DNA of 64,000 bases from Ruminiclostridium sp. (GCA_017942025.1 JAGAVH010000016.1:1-64000), one strand, 5' to 3'. Positions 1 through 10,871 are shown, counted from the first letter of the stretch. Numbers and translations are program-made. Notes: a model not told the origin generated them from the letters alone.

Positions 1-289
1 GGTGCAGAGGGTATTACGTAGATACAGTAGGAAAAAATGCGAAGAAAATAGCAGAGTATGTAAGAAATCAGCTTAAAGAAGACTACACAACAGATCAGAT
101 AACCCTCAAAGAATACATAGACCCGTTTACGGGTGAGCCAGTAAACAAAGGCAAATAAAAAAGCCCCGTGAAGGGGCTTGCCCGAGAAAGAGTGCGGTTG
201 GCAGACTTTTCGGGCGGCTACAGCCGCAGCTGGTAAAAAGCCCTTATAGGGCTTGTGCAAGCCACCGGCTATGCCGGTGGTCTTGACTT
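1..289 (+). mobile_element. right end of an IS200/IS605-family insertion sequence
   Basis: After the tnpA stop comes a run of palindromes: AAGCCCC/GGGGCTT (about 164-179), GCCCGA/TCGGGC (about 180-219), GCGGCT/AGCCGC (about 219-232), AAGCCC/GGGCTT (about 239-254), and a perfect 8-bp stem CCACCGGC/GCCGGTGG with a TAT loop (262-280). The last hairpin sits next to TTGAC, the position expected for a subterminal hairpin and cleavage site in this family. The exact right boundary (about 285-289) is inferred. The element ends only a few bases from the stop codon of the ABC gene at 294. Confidence 0.6.
3..158 (+). CDS. tnpA: IS200/IS605-type transposase TnpA, C-terminal end (partial)
   Basis: An open frame enters from the left edge and stops at TAA 156-158, giving about 51 residues. 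The sequence GYYVDTVGKNAKKIAEYV followed by LKEYIDPFTGEP matches the usual C-terminal end of IS200/IS605 Y1 transposases of Clostridia, where a conserved YYV-TVG stretch precedes the helix with the catalytic tyrosine and a final KEYIDPF tail. TnpA cuts and rejoins single-stranded DNA at hairpins. The hairpin-rich DNA directly after the stop supports the call. The N-terminal catalytic HUH part lies outside the window, so activity cannot be judged. Confidence 0.72.
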   Translation, partial: CRGYYVDTVGKNAKKIAEYVRNQLKEDYTTDQITLKEYIDPFTGEPVNKGK

Positions 290-293
290 GCAC

Positions 294-2048
294 TCAGGAT
301 TTTTTAAATTGGCTGTTGTAAAGGTTGTAATAAAATCCACCTTTAGCCAGAAGCTCCTCGTGATTTCCTATTTCGATGATTTTTCCTTTATCCATAACAA
401 GAATAGAATCTGCATTTTTGATGGTTGATAATCTATGAGCTACTATAAAATTAGTCTTGCCTTCAGTCATTTTTGCAAAAGCGCTCTGAATCTGAAGCTC
501 TGTTCTTGTATCAATACTACTTGTAGCTTCATCAAGGATAAGCATCGGAGGCTTTGTGAGCATAACTCTAGCTATACATAAAAGCTGCTTCTGACCCTGA
601 GATAATCCTGAGGTGTCGCTGATAATCGTATCATATCCATTTTTAAGTCTTTTTATAAAGCTATGGCAATGTGCTGCCTTTGCGGCGTCTATTATTTCCT
701 CATCTGTCGCATCGGGTTTGCCGTAGGCAATGTTTTCCTTTACCGTACCCTTGAATATCCAGGTTTCCTGTAGCACCATTCCGTAGTTCAGACGAAGAGA
801 ATCTCTTGTCAGTGTTTTTATATCTTTATCGTCTACTGATATACTTCCGCTGTTAGTATCGTAGAATCTCATAAGCAGGTTAATTATAGTGGTTTTTCCG
901 CATCCGGTAGGACCTACTATAGCTATCTGCTGACCTTTTTTTACGTCAAGGCTTAGTCCCTTAATAAGCTCTCTATCGGGAGTATATGAGAAATCTACGT
1001 TTCTGATGCTTACGTCGCCCTGAACGTTGCAGAGTACCTCGTTATCCTTGTCGCTTACTTCGTTTTCGCTATCGAGCATAGCGAAAATTCTTCTTGCGGA
1101 TGCGAATGCTGATTGAAGCTCAGTAACAACGCCCGAGATTTCGTTAAAGGGCTTTGTGTACTGGTTTGCGTAAGATAAAAAGCAGGAGAGCTGACCCACG
1201 GATATACCGCCACCAATGGCGTTGAGTGCACCGAAAATTCCGACGCCTGCATAAACAAGTCCGTTTACAAATCTTGTGCAGGGATTTGTCAGAGCAGAAT
1301 AGAATTGCGCTCTTGTTCCTACCTTGTTAAGCTCTTTGTTCAGCTTTTCAAATTCTGCTTCTGATTTTTCTTCATAGCAGAATGCTTTTACGACCTTCTG
1401 ATTTCCGATATATTCTTCGGCAAGAGCAGTAATTTTACCTCTTAAAGCCGCCTGCTCCTTGAATTTTTTCGAGCAGAGTCTGGCTATCGTGGAGGCTACC
1501 AGCAGGGAAACAGGTGTGATTATAATTACTACAAGTGCTATCGAAATGTTTATTGAAAGCATAAAGCATAGTGTTCCGATAATAGTCACAACACCGGTAA
1601 ACAACTGCTGAAATCCCTGTAACAAGCCGTCTGAAATCGTATCTATATCAGCCACAACTCTTCCGATTATATCTCCGTGAGGAGTTGTATCTATATATTT
1701 AAGAGGAACATTCTCAAGCTTGTTGAAAGCGGCTACTCTTAAATCCCTGACTGTTCCTTGGGTGAGTATGTTTGTACAGTAACCCATAAACCATTGGAAA
1801 ACCGCGCCTGTAAGCACTACAATTATAAGTTGGATAATTATCGGAAGTATTTTTTCAAAATCTACATTACCCACGCTTATAATACAGTCGATAGCATTAC
1901 CGATGAGCACGGGTGCATACAAAGTGGCGCAGGCGCTTATTACAGCACTTATCAGAGTAAAAGTCAGATGGAAGGTGTATGGTTTTGTATATGCCAGAAT
2001 TCTTTTTAATATACCAAAACTACCGATTTCTTTTTTGTTTTTATTCAT
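294..2048 (-). CDS. ABC exporter half-transporter, catalytically competent subunit
   Basis: 584 residues: six-helix exporter membrane domain (about 1-330) followed by a nucleotide-binding domain (about 345-584). Walker A is GPTGCGKTT, Walker B is MLILDEATSSID with the catalytic Glu, and the switch His is in AHRLS. The signature is LSQGQKQ rather than LSGGQ. The start codon overlaps the end of the partner gene by 8 bases, so the two are co-translated and probably form a heterodimeric multidrug or lipid exporter of the BmrCD/TM287-288 type. Substrate unknown. The IS end lies directly downstream, but the protein keeps a normal C-terminus. Confidence 0.9.
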   Translation of the reverse strand: MNKNKKEIGSFGILKRILAYTKPYTFHLTFTLISAVISACATLYAPVLIGNAIDCIISVGNVDFEKILPIIIQLIIVVLTGAVFQWFMGYCTNILTQGTVRDLRVAAFNKLENVPLKYIDTTPHGDIIGRVVADIDTISDGLLQGFQQLFTGVVTIIGTLCFMLSINISIALVVIIITPVSLLVASTIARLCSKKFKEQAALRGKITALAEEYIGNQKVVKAFCYEEKSEAEFEKLNKELNKVGTRAQFYSALTNPCTRFVNGLVYAGVGIFGALNAIGGGISVGQLSCFLSYANQYTKPFNEISGVVTELQSAFASARRIFAMLDSENEVSDKDNEVLCNVQGDVSIRNVDFSYTPDRELIKGLSLDVKKGQQIAIVGPTGCGKTTIINLLMRFYDTNSGSISVDDKDIKTLTRDSLRLNYGMVLQETWIFKGTVKENIAYGKPDATDEEIIDAAKAAHCHSFIKRLKNGYDTIISDTSGLSQGQKQLLCIARVMLTKPPMLILDEATSSIDTRTELQIQSAFAKMTEGKTNFIVAHRLSTIKNADSILVMDKGKIIEIGNHEELLAKGGFYYNLYNSQFKKS

Positions 2049-3792
2049 CTTCGTTTATCTCCTTTTCAAGTTCTTCTGCACTGAATTGTGATAAACAAAT
2101 CTGACAGTATTCCTCACAGCTTTTTAAAAGCTCCTTGTGAGTTCCTATGCCCTCTATTTTGCCGTCGTTCAGTACAACAATCTTGTCAGCGCCTTTGACA
2201 GTATTTGCTCTCTGTGAGATGATAAACACTGTCATATCACCGCAGTTTTCCTTGATTGCAGTACGAAGTTTTGAATCTGTAGCAAAATCGAGTGCGCTGG
2301 CACTATCGTCCAGAATCAGTATTGATGGAGAGCAGGCAAGAGCTCTTGCTATGGTAAGTCTTTGTTTCTGACCACCTGAAAGGTTTTTACCTCCCTGAAG
2401 TATAATACTGTCAAGACCGTCGGGAAGCTTGTCGGCAAAATCGGTAGCCTGAGCTATTTCGAGTGCCTTGTGTATCTTTTCGTCAGAAATATCCTCTCCG
2501 CCGAATTTCATATTATCACGGAGCGTACCGCTGAAAAGAACTGCTTTCTGGGGAACTATACCAATCATTTTGCGGAGTTTTTTAAGCGGATATTTCTTTA
2601 TATCTGTTCCGTTTATTTCAACACATCCTTTTGTAGCGTCGTAAAAACGGGGTATAAGATTTATCAGTGAGGATTTACCGCTGCCTGTACCACCGATTAT
2701 ACCTATTGTCTGTCCTTTTTCTACGGTAAACGATATATTCTCAAGCGCATAGTCACTATTTTCATGATAGCTTAAAAATACGTCATCAAATTTTATTGCA
2801 GGTGCATTTTCATTGGAAGGAATTTCTTCCACTTCATCTTCTGTTACAGACGGCTTTGTTTCAAGTACTTCGTTTACTCTTGCGGCGGATGCGGCAGATT
2901 TTGTGAATATAACTACAAGATTTGCTACAACTACAAGGGCTAGCAGAATCTGATTGAGATAGTTTACAAGAGCAATTACCTCACCCTGTGTAAGATCGCC
3001 GACATTTACGGAAAAGCCTCCGAACCAGATGATAGCTACTATTGCAAGATTGAGAATAACCGCATTCATAGGGCTTAAAAGAGCTGAAATCTTTCCTGCT
3101 CTTACAGCTGTTTTTTCTATATCGTCTGCATTATCAGCAAAACGCTTTTGCTCATAATCCTGTTTTGCGAAAGCTCTTACCGCTCTTGCGCCACCGAGAT
3201 TTTCTCTTGTGATAAGAGACGTTTTGTCCAGCTTTTTCTGAATATTTTTGTAAAAGGGAATTGTCTTTGTTGTGACAAGCCACATTACAAGAGCTACCAG
3301 CGGAATTACAATAACAAATATAAGAGCCAGTTTTACATCGATGGTAAATGCCATTATAGTCGCACCGATTACTAAAAAGGGAGCTCTGACTACAAGACGT
3401 ATCAGCATAGCAACAGCAACCTGAAGCTGATTTATATCAGAGGTGAGCCTTGTAATGAGTGATGATGTGCCAAGTTCATCAAGCTCTGAATGTGACAGAG
3501 TATTTATATGATGAAAAAGCTCTCTTCTCATTACCGTTCCAAAGCCCTGAGAAGCCTTTGATGCCATATACTGACATACCAGGGTAAAGCAAAGACCGAA
3601 AACACCGAGCAAAATGAGCACTATTCCCATTTTCCAGACATAATCCGTATCTTTTTTTTCGATACCCACATCTATTATCTGTGCCATAACAAGAGGTACG
3701 ATAAGCTCAAAAATTGCTTCTATTAGCTTGAAAGCAGGACCTAGAATTACCTGCATTCTGAATTTTTTCAGATATTTTGTAAGTTTTAACAT
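2041..3792 (-). CDS. ABC exporter half-transporter, degenerate-site subunit
   Basis: 583 residues with an N-terminal exporter membrane domain and a C-terminal ATPase. Walker A (GGTGSGKSS) and signature (LSGGQKQR) are canonical, but Walker B reads ILILDDSASALD, with Asp in place of the catalytic Glu, and the switch region reads ISQRAN, with Gln in place of His. This is the pattern of the non-hydrolysing subunit of heterodimeric exporters, and it complements the partner at 294-2048, which has the intact Glu and His but an altered signature. Only 15 bases separate its ATG from the hairpin at 3808-3836. Confidence 0.9.
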   Translation of the reverse strand: MLKLTKYLKKFRMQVILGPAFKLIEAIFELIVPLVMAQIIDVGIEKKDTDYVWKMGIVLILLGVFGLCFTLVCQYMASKASQGFGTVMRRELFHHINTLSHSELDELGTSSLITRLTSDINQLQVAVAMLIRLVVRAPFLVIGATIMAFTIDVKLALIFVIVIPLVALVMWLVTTKTIPFYKNIQKKLDKTSLITRENLGGARAVRAFAKQDYEQKRFADNADDIEKTAVRAGKISALLSPMNAVILNLAIVAIIWFGGFSVNVGDLTQGEVIALVNYLNQILLALVVVANLVVIFTKSAASAARVNEVLETKPSVTEDEVEEIPSNENAPAIKFDDVFLSYHENSDYALENISFTVEKGQTIGIIGGTGSGKSSLINLIPRFYDATKGCVEINGTDIKKYPLKKLRKMIGIVPQKAVLFSGTLRDNMKFGGEDISDEKIHKALEIAQATDFADKLPDGLDSIILQGGKNLSGGQKQRLTIARALACSPSILILDDSASALDFATDSKLRTAIKENCGDMTVFIISQRANTVKGADKIVVLNDGKIEGIGTHKELLKSCEEYCQICLSQFSAEELEKEINEDE

Positions 3793-3807
3793 TCCGCAAT
3801 CACCAAA

Positions 3808-3836
3808 ATGACATCGGCAGGAAATGCCGATGTCAT
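3808..3836 (-). terminator. perfect 12-bp intercistronic hairpin
   Basis: ATGACATCGGCA pairs perfectly with TGCCGATGTCAT around a 5-base loop. Read on the minus strand it is followed by TTTTGG, a short U tract. It may terminate the dap operon or act as an mRNA-stabilising hairpin between the ACT gene and the ABC genes. Confidence 0.6.
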
Positions 3837-3843
3837 TATAAAT

Positions 3844-4290
3844 TTAATTTAAAGTTTTGAATTCTTCTGTAAGCTCATCTGCATAGCTTTCCGGAACAAG
3901 CAGGCTTATTTCATCGGCACTTGTTGTGATGAGGAGAACATCTGTACCGACCTTTTCTGTGATTTCGAGTACACGAGCCGCAAAGCCTGCGTGAATCTCC
4001 ATTTCCTTGTTCTTTATAACGAGCTTTACGTTGCCGCTGTTCACAAAAGGTGTGACGCTGTGAACAGCTGTGATTTTACTCATAACTGTAAGCAGGGAAG
4101 GGATATCTTCATCACTGAAGCTGAAAGCAAAGGAAAATCTTTCGGATTTCGGCGGGGTACTTGAGATCATATCTATATTGATTCCCGCTTCTGCTACTGC
4201 GTGAAGAACTTCTGAAATAAACGTGTTTCCTGCCTTGACATCCGAAAAAGTCACAGCGGATACACTCTCGTAACAAGTTACCTGTGTCAT
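3844..4290 (-). CDS. free-standing ACT-domain protein, aspartokinase regulatory-domain-like
   Basis: 148 residues, consistent with two ACT folds in tandem and no catalytic domain. The segment EVLHAVAEAGINIDMISSTP resembles the ligand-binding helix of the regulatory half of aspartokinase (LysC). It is the last gene of the lysine-riboswitch operon asd-dapA-dapB, 24 bases after dapB. Family knowledge suggests amino-acid binding. Control of an aspartokinase encoded elsewhere by lysine or threonine is inference. No lysC lies in the window. Confidence 0.7.
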   Translation of the reverse strand: MTQVTCYESVSAVTFSDVKAGNTFISEVLHAVAEAGINIDMISSTPPKSERFSFAFSFSDEDIPSLLTVMSKITAVHSVTPFVNSGNVKLVIKNKEMEIHAGFAARVLEITEKVGTDVLLITTSADEISLLVPESYADELTEEFKTLN

Positions 4291-4314
4291 TGGATTCAGC
4301 TTCCTTTCTGTATT

Positions 4315-5076
4315 TTACTGTGCGTCAGATAATAAATCAGACATCTGATAAAGTCCCTTTTCACACTTGCTTAAATACACCGCCGCATTTACAGAGCCTA
4401 CAGCAAATACCTGCTTTGAGCCTGCACTGTGTGAAAGGGTGATAACTTCATCTCTTCCTGCGAAGATGATATCGTGATCGCCTACAATAGTACCGCCTCT
4501 TATTGCGTGTATACCGATTTCGTTCTTTTCACGGGGCTTTCTTACAGAGTGGCGATCGTAAACGTATTTCATCTTGTTATCAAGCTCTTCGTTTATAGCC
4601 TCTGCAATCATAATAGCTGTACCCGAGGGAGCATCCTTTTTCAGATTATGGTGTTTTTCCACAATTTCAATATCAAACTGATCGCCAAGCACCTTTGTTG
4701 CTCTTTTTGCTAAATCTACAAGGAGATTGATGCCAAGTGACATATTGAAGGTAAAGAAAACGGGAATCTGATCTGCGGCAGCCTTTATCTGCACAATCTG
4801 CTCATCTGTATAACCTGTAGTTGCAACAACAATAGGAACATTATTTATCTTGCAGTAGTCGAGAAGTGATTCAAGTGCAGAGGGATGTGAAAAGTCGATT
4901 ATTACATCAGGCTTCTCTGTAAGATCGTAAACAGATTTTACAACAGGGAAGTCGCTGTACTGTTCGGTTGTAAGGTCAATACCTGCTGAAATTCTGCAAT
5001 CGTCTCTTGCTGATACGATATCGGCGATTACTCTGCCCATTTTTCCGCAAGCGCCTGTTAAAGCGATGTTTACCAT
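4315..5076 (-). CDS. dapB: 4-hydroxy-tetrahydrodipicolinate reductase DapB
   Basis: 253 residues, usual length. N-terminal Rossmann dinucleotide-binding segment (ALTGACGKMGRVIADI), the central EKHHNLKKDAPSGTA substrate-binding motif with the catalytic His and Lys, and the C-terminal HSAGSKQVFAVGSVNAA segment. It reduces the dapA product with NAD(P)H in the diaminopimelate/lysine pathway. The ribosome binding site GAGGA precedes the ATG. It is third in the riboswitch-controlled operon. Confidence 0.96.
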   Translation of the reverse strand: MVNIALTGACGKMGRVIADIVSARDDCRISAGIDLTTEQYSDFPVVKSVYDLTEKPDVIIDFSHPSALESLLDYCKINNVPIVVATTGYTDEQIVQIKAAADQIPVFFTFNMSLGINLLVDLAKRATKVLGDQFDIEIVEKHHNLKKDAPSGTAIMIAEAINEELDNKMKYVYDRHSVRKPREKNEIGIHAIRGGTIVGDHDIIFAGRDEVITLSHSAGSKQVFAVGSVNAAVYLSKCEKGLYQMSDLLSDAQ

Positions 5077-5099
5077 TTTAAAATTCCTCTCAAGGTGTT

Positions 5100-5984
5100 T
5101 TACTTTGTAAGACCGAGCTTTTCCATAGAAGCGAAGAGCTTTGCAGTCTTTTCAACTTCCATTCTCACAAGGGGAAGTCTGCATTCGCCTACGTCCTTGC
5201 CCATAATATTCATAGCTTCCTTTACGGGTATGGGATTTACGTCTATGAACAGATTGTTTGTGAATTCAAGATATTTCAGCTGAAGCTCTGCGGCAGCCTT
5301 GTAGTTGCCGTCAAGACAGTACTGTGCCATATCGTGAGTTTCCTTGGGACAGCAGTTAGCGAGAACTGAGATTACACCCTTGCCGCCAAGTGACATAATG
5401 GGTACAATCTGGTCATCGTTACCTGAATAGATATCAAGGTCTGTTTCGGCAGCAAGCTGTGCTACTGCGCTGATATTTCCGCTTGCTTCCTTTGCAGCTA
5501 CTATATTCCTGTGCTGTGCAAGCTTCTTATATGTATCGATTGTGATATTTACACCTGTTCTGCTGGGAACATTGTAAAGAATGATAGGAATATTAACGCT
5601 GTCTGCGATAGCAGTAAAGTGAGCGATAAGACCCTTCTGTGATGTCTTGTTGTAGTAGGGTGTAACGAGAAGCAGAGCGTCTGCACCGAGCTTTTCCGCT
5701 TCGATAGATAAATCTACCGCATATGCAGTATCGTTACTGCCTGTACCTGCGATTACGGGAACACGCTTTGCAACCTTTTCTACACAAAAACGGATGCATT
5801 CAATGTGTTCTTCATCAGTCATTACTGCAGATTCGCCTGTAGTACCGCATACTACGATAGCGTCTGTACCACCTGTAATCTGTTCTTCTATAATTTCAGC
5901 AAATCTGTCATAATTTATAGAACCATCCTCGTACATAGGGGTTACGATGGCAACTGCTGAACCTGTAAAAATTGTGTTCTTCAT
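5100..5984 (-). CDS. dapA: 4-hydroxy-tetrahydrodipicolinate synthase DapA
   Basis: 294 residues, normal for the class I aldolase family. Visible motifs are GTTGESA near the N-terminus, the catalytic Tyr in LYNVPSRTG and the Schiff-base Lys in VAAKEASG. It condenses pyruvate with aspartate semialdehyde, the first committed step of lysine synthesis. It lies 23 bases upstream of dapB and 28 bases downstream of asd, with an AAAGGAT ribosome binding site. Confidence 0.97.
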   Translation of the reverse strand: MKNTIFTGSAVAIVTPMYEDGSINYDRFAEIIEEQITGGTDAIVVCGTTGESAVMTDEEHIECIRFCVEKVAKRVPVIAGTGSNDTAYAVDLSIEAEKLGADALLLVTPYYNKTSQKGLIAHFTAIADSVNIPIILYNVPSRTGVNITIDTYKKLAQHRNIVAAKEASGNISAVAQLAAETDLDIYSGNDDQIVPIMSLGGKGVISVLANCCPKETHDMAQYCLDGNYKAAAELQLKYLEFTNNLFIDVNPIPVKEAMNIMGKDVGECRLPLVRMEVEKTAKLFASMEKLGLTK

Positions 5985-6012
5985 AAGTAATTATCCTTTA
6001 TAAAAGTGGTTA

Positions 6013-7092
6013 TCAGTCAAAATATCCCTTTGCGGCATAAAGCTCAGCCATTTCAACGGCACCGCCTGCGGCACCTCTTAATGTGTTGTGTGAAAGGCAT
6101 ACAAACTTGTAATCGTACTGTGTATCTTCTCTTAAACGACCGATAGATACAGCCATACCATTTTCAAGATTTCTGTGAAGCTTTGCCTGGGGCATATTGT
6201 CTTCTTCAAAATAGTTTAAGAACTGCTTGGGAGCAGAAGGAAGCTCTAAATCCTGGGGAACGCCCTTGTATTCCTTCCATATCTGAAGGATTTCTTCCTT
6301 TGTAGGCTTTGTTTCAAAGCTTACGAATACTGCGGCAAAGTGACCATTGGAAACGGGAACTCTGAGGCACTGTGTTGTGATGGAGGGAGACTGTGCCTTA
6401 ACAATCTTATCGCCTTCGATTGTACCCCAAACCTTTAAAGGCTCCTGCTCAGACTTTTCTTCTTCACCACCGATATAGGGGATAAGGTTATCAACCATTT
6501 CAGGCCATGTATCAAAGGTCTTACCTGCACCAGAAATAGCCTGATATGTACAAGCGAGAACGTTCTTGATGCCAAACTTTCTTAAGGGGTTGAGAGCAGG
6601 AACATAGCTCTGGATTGAGCAGTTAGACTTAACAGAGATAAAGCCTCTCTTTGTGCCAAGGCGCTTCTTCTGTGCTTCAACGATAGCCATATGCTCGTCG
6701 TTTATTTCAGGAATGATCATAGGAACATCATCTGTAAAACGGTGTGCAGAGTTATTTGACATAACAGGGCATTCGTGCTTTGCATATGCCTCTTCAAGAG
6801 CCTTGATTTCATCCTTCTTCATATCTACTGCGCAGAATACAAAGTCAACGGAAGATGCGATCTTGTCGATGTCAGCTGTTGCGTCCATTACTACGATATC
6901 TTCCATAGCTTTGGGCATGGGCTTTTCAATGAGCCATCTTGAGCCTACAGCCTCCTTGTATGTCTTGCCCGCAGAACGGGGAGAAGCTGCTAATGTTGTT
7001 ACTGTAAACCAGGGATGATTTTCAAGAAGAACAGCAAAACGCTGACCTACCATACCTGTTGCGCCGATGATACCTACCTTGTAGTTTTTCAT
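6013..7092 (-). CDS. asd: aspartate-semialdehyde dehydrogenase
   Basis: 359 residues. N-terminal nucleotide-binding motif GIIGATGMVGQRF and the catalytic Cys in KSNCSIQSYVPALNPL, followed by YQAISGAGKTFDTWPEMVDN. The motif pattern and length fit the archaeal/fungal-like branch of the enzyme rather than the E. coli type. It reduces aspartyl phosphate to the semialdehyde shared by lysine, threonine and methionine synthesis. First gene of the operon, directly behind the lysine riboswitch, with ribosome binding site AAAAGGTG. Confidence 0.95.
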   Translation of the reverse strand: MKNYKVGIIGATGMVGQRFAVLLENHPWFTVTTLAASPRSAGKTYKEAVGSRWLIEKPMPKAMEDIVVMDATADIDKIASSVDFVFCAVDMKKDEIKALEEAYAKHECPVMSNNSAHRFTDDVPMIIPEINDEHMAIVEAQKKRLGTKRGFISVKSNCSIQSYVPALNPLRKFGIKNVLACTYQAISGAGKTFDTWPEMVDNLIPYIGGEEEKSEQEPLKVWGTIEGDKIVKAQSPSITTQCLRVPVSNGHFAAVFVSFETKPTKEEILQIWKEYKGVPQDLELPSAPKQFLNYFEEDNMPQAKLHRNLENGMAVSIGRLREDTQYDYKFVCLSHNTLRGAAGGAVEMAELYAAKGYFD

Positions 7093-7130
7093 AGTTTTTC
7101 ACCTTTTCCTTTTGTTGTTTTATTTTTTAT

Positions 7131-7159
7131 AAAAAAAGCCGCTTGCTGTTGCAGGCGAC
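7131..7159 (-). terminator. terminator of the lysine riboswitch expression platform
   Basis: On the minus strand a GTCGC...GCGGC stem encloses a CTG/CAG inner helix and is followed by seven Ts. It lies between the aptamer and the asd start, where a riboswitch attenuator is expected. A second palindromic AT-rich helix (about 7187-7209) between aptamer and terminator may take part in the switch. Confidence 0.7.
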
Positions 7160-7204
7160 ATAATAAGCATACACGTGTGGTAACTTGACAATAAATTTAT
7201 TGTA

Positions 7205-7386
7205 TTGTCGATAGCTCTCCATCCGATGCTTAAAGACCGATGACAATTCTGCACCTGTTCGATACAGAACCAGATACATAAGCTCCGACTGTCTTATGTC
7301 CTTCGGCGGTTTATCCTTTCACCGTTACAATCCGTCGGGGATTAGCGCAACGGGTACTTTTCATCACCGCACCTCTACCTGCTTCT
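7205..7386 (-). promoter_or_regulatory. lysine riboswitch (L box) aptamer
   Basis: Read on the minus strand the leader contains the L-box hallmarks in order: GGTAGAGGTGCG at the 5' side, AAAAGTACCCG, GTGAAAGG, ACCGCCGAAGG, a CTGG segment, and GGAGAGCTATC closing the P1 helix (GGTAG with CTATC). These match the conserved core of the lysine aptamer known from lysC leaders. Together with the terminator at 7131-7159 it should lower asd-dapA-dapB-ACT transcription when lysine is plentiful. Confidence 0.93.
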
Positions 7387-7390
7387 ATAT

Positions 7391-7419
7391 AATATAACAT
7401 ATTGCTCCTCTTTTGTCAA
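7391..7419 (-). promoter_or_regulatory. sigma-A promoter of the lysine operon
   Basis: On the minus strand TTGACA (7414-7419) and TATATT (7391-7396) are separated by 17 bases, just upstream of the riboswitch. The rest of 7420-7509 is AT-rich. It presumably holds the opposite-facing queA promoter, which I cannot place with confidence. Confidence 0.8.
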
Positions 7420-7509
7420 TGGTTAAATGAGAAAATTTTTGATTGATTTTTTTATAATTTTGTGTTATGATAAGATGATACATTATTTTTTGTGAGGACT
7501 TTTATATTT

Positions 7510-8538
7510 ATGCTTAAATCCGATTTTAATTACGAGCTTCCAGAGGAGCTTATAGCCCAGACACCGCTGGAACCACGAGACAGCTCAAGACTGATGAAAA
7601 TTGACAGAGCATCAGGTGAAATAGTACACGATAGATTTTATAATATATGCGATTACCTGAAAAAAGGTGACTTGCTGGTTATGAATGACTCAAAGGTTTT
7701 TCCTGCCCGCATATTCGGTACAAAGCAGGAAACCGGTGCGGCGGTGCAGTTTTTATTGCTTGACCAGATTTCTCACACCAGGTGGGAGGTTATGGTAAAA
7801 CCTGGCAAACGACTGAAGATTGGCACAAAGGTGGATTTCTCCGGACTTATGACTGCAGAAATCGTTGACGTAGCAGAAGGCGGCAACAGAATAGCTGAAT
7901 TTACTTTTGAAGGAAATATTTTTGACGTGCTTGATAAAATCGGTCAGATGCCCTTACCACCGTATATTACGGCAAAGCTTGAAAATAAGAACAGATATAA
8001 CACCATCTATTCAAATGAGGTGGGCTCTGCGGCGGCTCCGACAGCCGGACTTCATTTTACAGAAAACGTATTTGCTTCTCTTAAAGAGAAGGGTGTTGAT
8101 ACCGCTTTTGTTACACTTCACGTGGGACTTGGTACCTTCCGTCCTGTTAAGGAAGATAACATTTTAGACCACAAGATGCATATAGAACACTATTCTATTC
8201 CTGAAGAAACTGCGCAGAAAATAAAAGAATGTAAAGCAAGAGGCGGCAGAGTTATTGCAGTAGGTACAACAAGCTGTCGTACTCTTGAATCAGCTGCTTC
8301 ACTGAATGAAAATAACGAAATAACCGCTTGCTCAAAGGATACTGGAATTTTCATCTATCCGGGATATCAGTTCAAGGTTATTGACGGGCTTATCACTAAT
8401 TTCCATCTGCCTGAAAGTACTCTCATTATGCTTGTAAGCGCTTTTTTAGGCAGAGAAAAGACACTCAGCGCATATCAGATTGCGATTGATGAACGATACA
8501 GATTCTTCAGCTTTGGCGACAGTATGATAATAATCTGA
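7510..8538 (+). CDS. queA: tRNA preQ1(34) S-adenosylmethionine ribosyltransferase-isomerase QueA
   Basis: 342 residues from the ATG at 7510. A longer GTG frame begins at 7492, but the family normally starts with the K-SDF-YELPEELIAQ motif, and GAGG at 7494 can serve as ribosome binding site. Visible family motifs are SRLM, NDSKVFPAR, EVGSAAAPTAGLHFT, HVGLGTFRPV and NFHLPESTLIMLVSA. It transfers the ribosyl part of S-adenosylmethionine to preQ1 in tRNA, the next-to-last step of queuosine synthesis. tgt, the preceding step, lies two genes downstream. Confidence 0.95.
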   Translation: MLKSDFNYELPEELIAQTPLEPRDSSRLMKIDRASGEIVHDRFYNICDYLKKGDLLVMNDSKVFPARIFGTKQETGAAVQFLLLDQISHTRWEVMVKPGKRLKIGTKVDFSGLMTAEIVDVAEGGNRIAEFTFEGNIFDVLDKIGQMPLPPYITAKLENKNRYNTIYSNEVGSAAAPTAGLHFTENVFASLKEKGVDTAFVTLHVGLGTFRPVKEDNILDHKMHIEHYSIPEETAQKIKECKARGGRVIAVGTTSCRTLESAASLNENNEITACSKDTGIFIYPGYQFKVIDGLITNFHLPESTLIMLVSAFLGREKTLSAYQIAIDERYRFFSFGDSMIII

Positions 8539-8551
8539 TAAAGGAAAGAAA

Positions 8552-10779
<2,228 letters not shown>

Positions 10780-10803
10780 TCACAAGGCTTTATTTCAAAT
10801 TTC

Positions 10804-10832
10804 TTGCAATTTTCACATATATGTGCTACAAT
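10804..10832 (+). promoter_or_regulatory. promoter of the remA operon with a palindrome in the spacer
   Basis: TTGCAA (10804-10809) and TACAAT (10827-10832) are 17 bases apart. The spacer contains the perfect 12-bp palindrome CACATATATGTG (10814-10825), a possible operator. Confidence 0.65.
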
Positions 10833-10871
10833 AAAGAGTGGTTTATTAAATAATAATATTCAGGTGATAGT

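Noticed and set aside
7492..7509. GTG start for queA at 7492
   Set aside because: It would use the GAGG ribosome binding site as coding sequence and add residues not present in the family.
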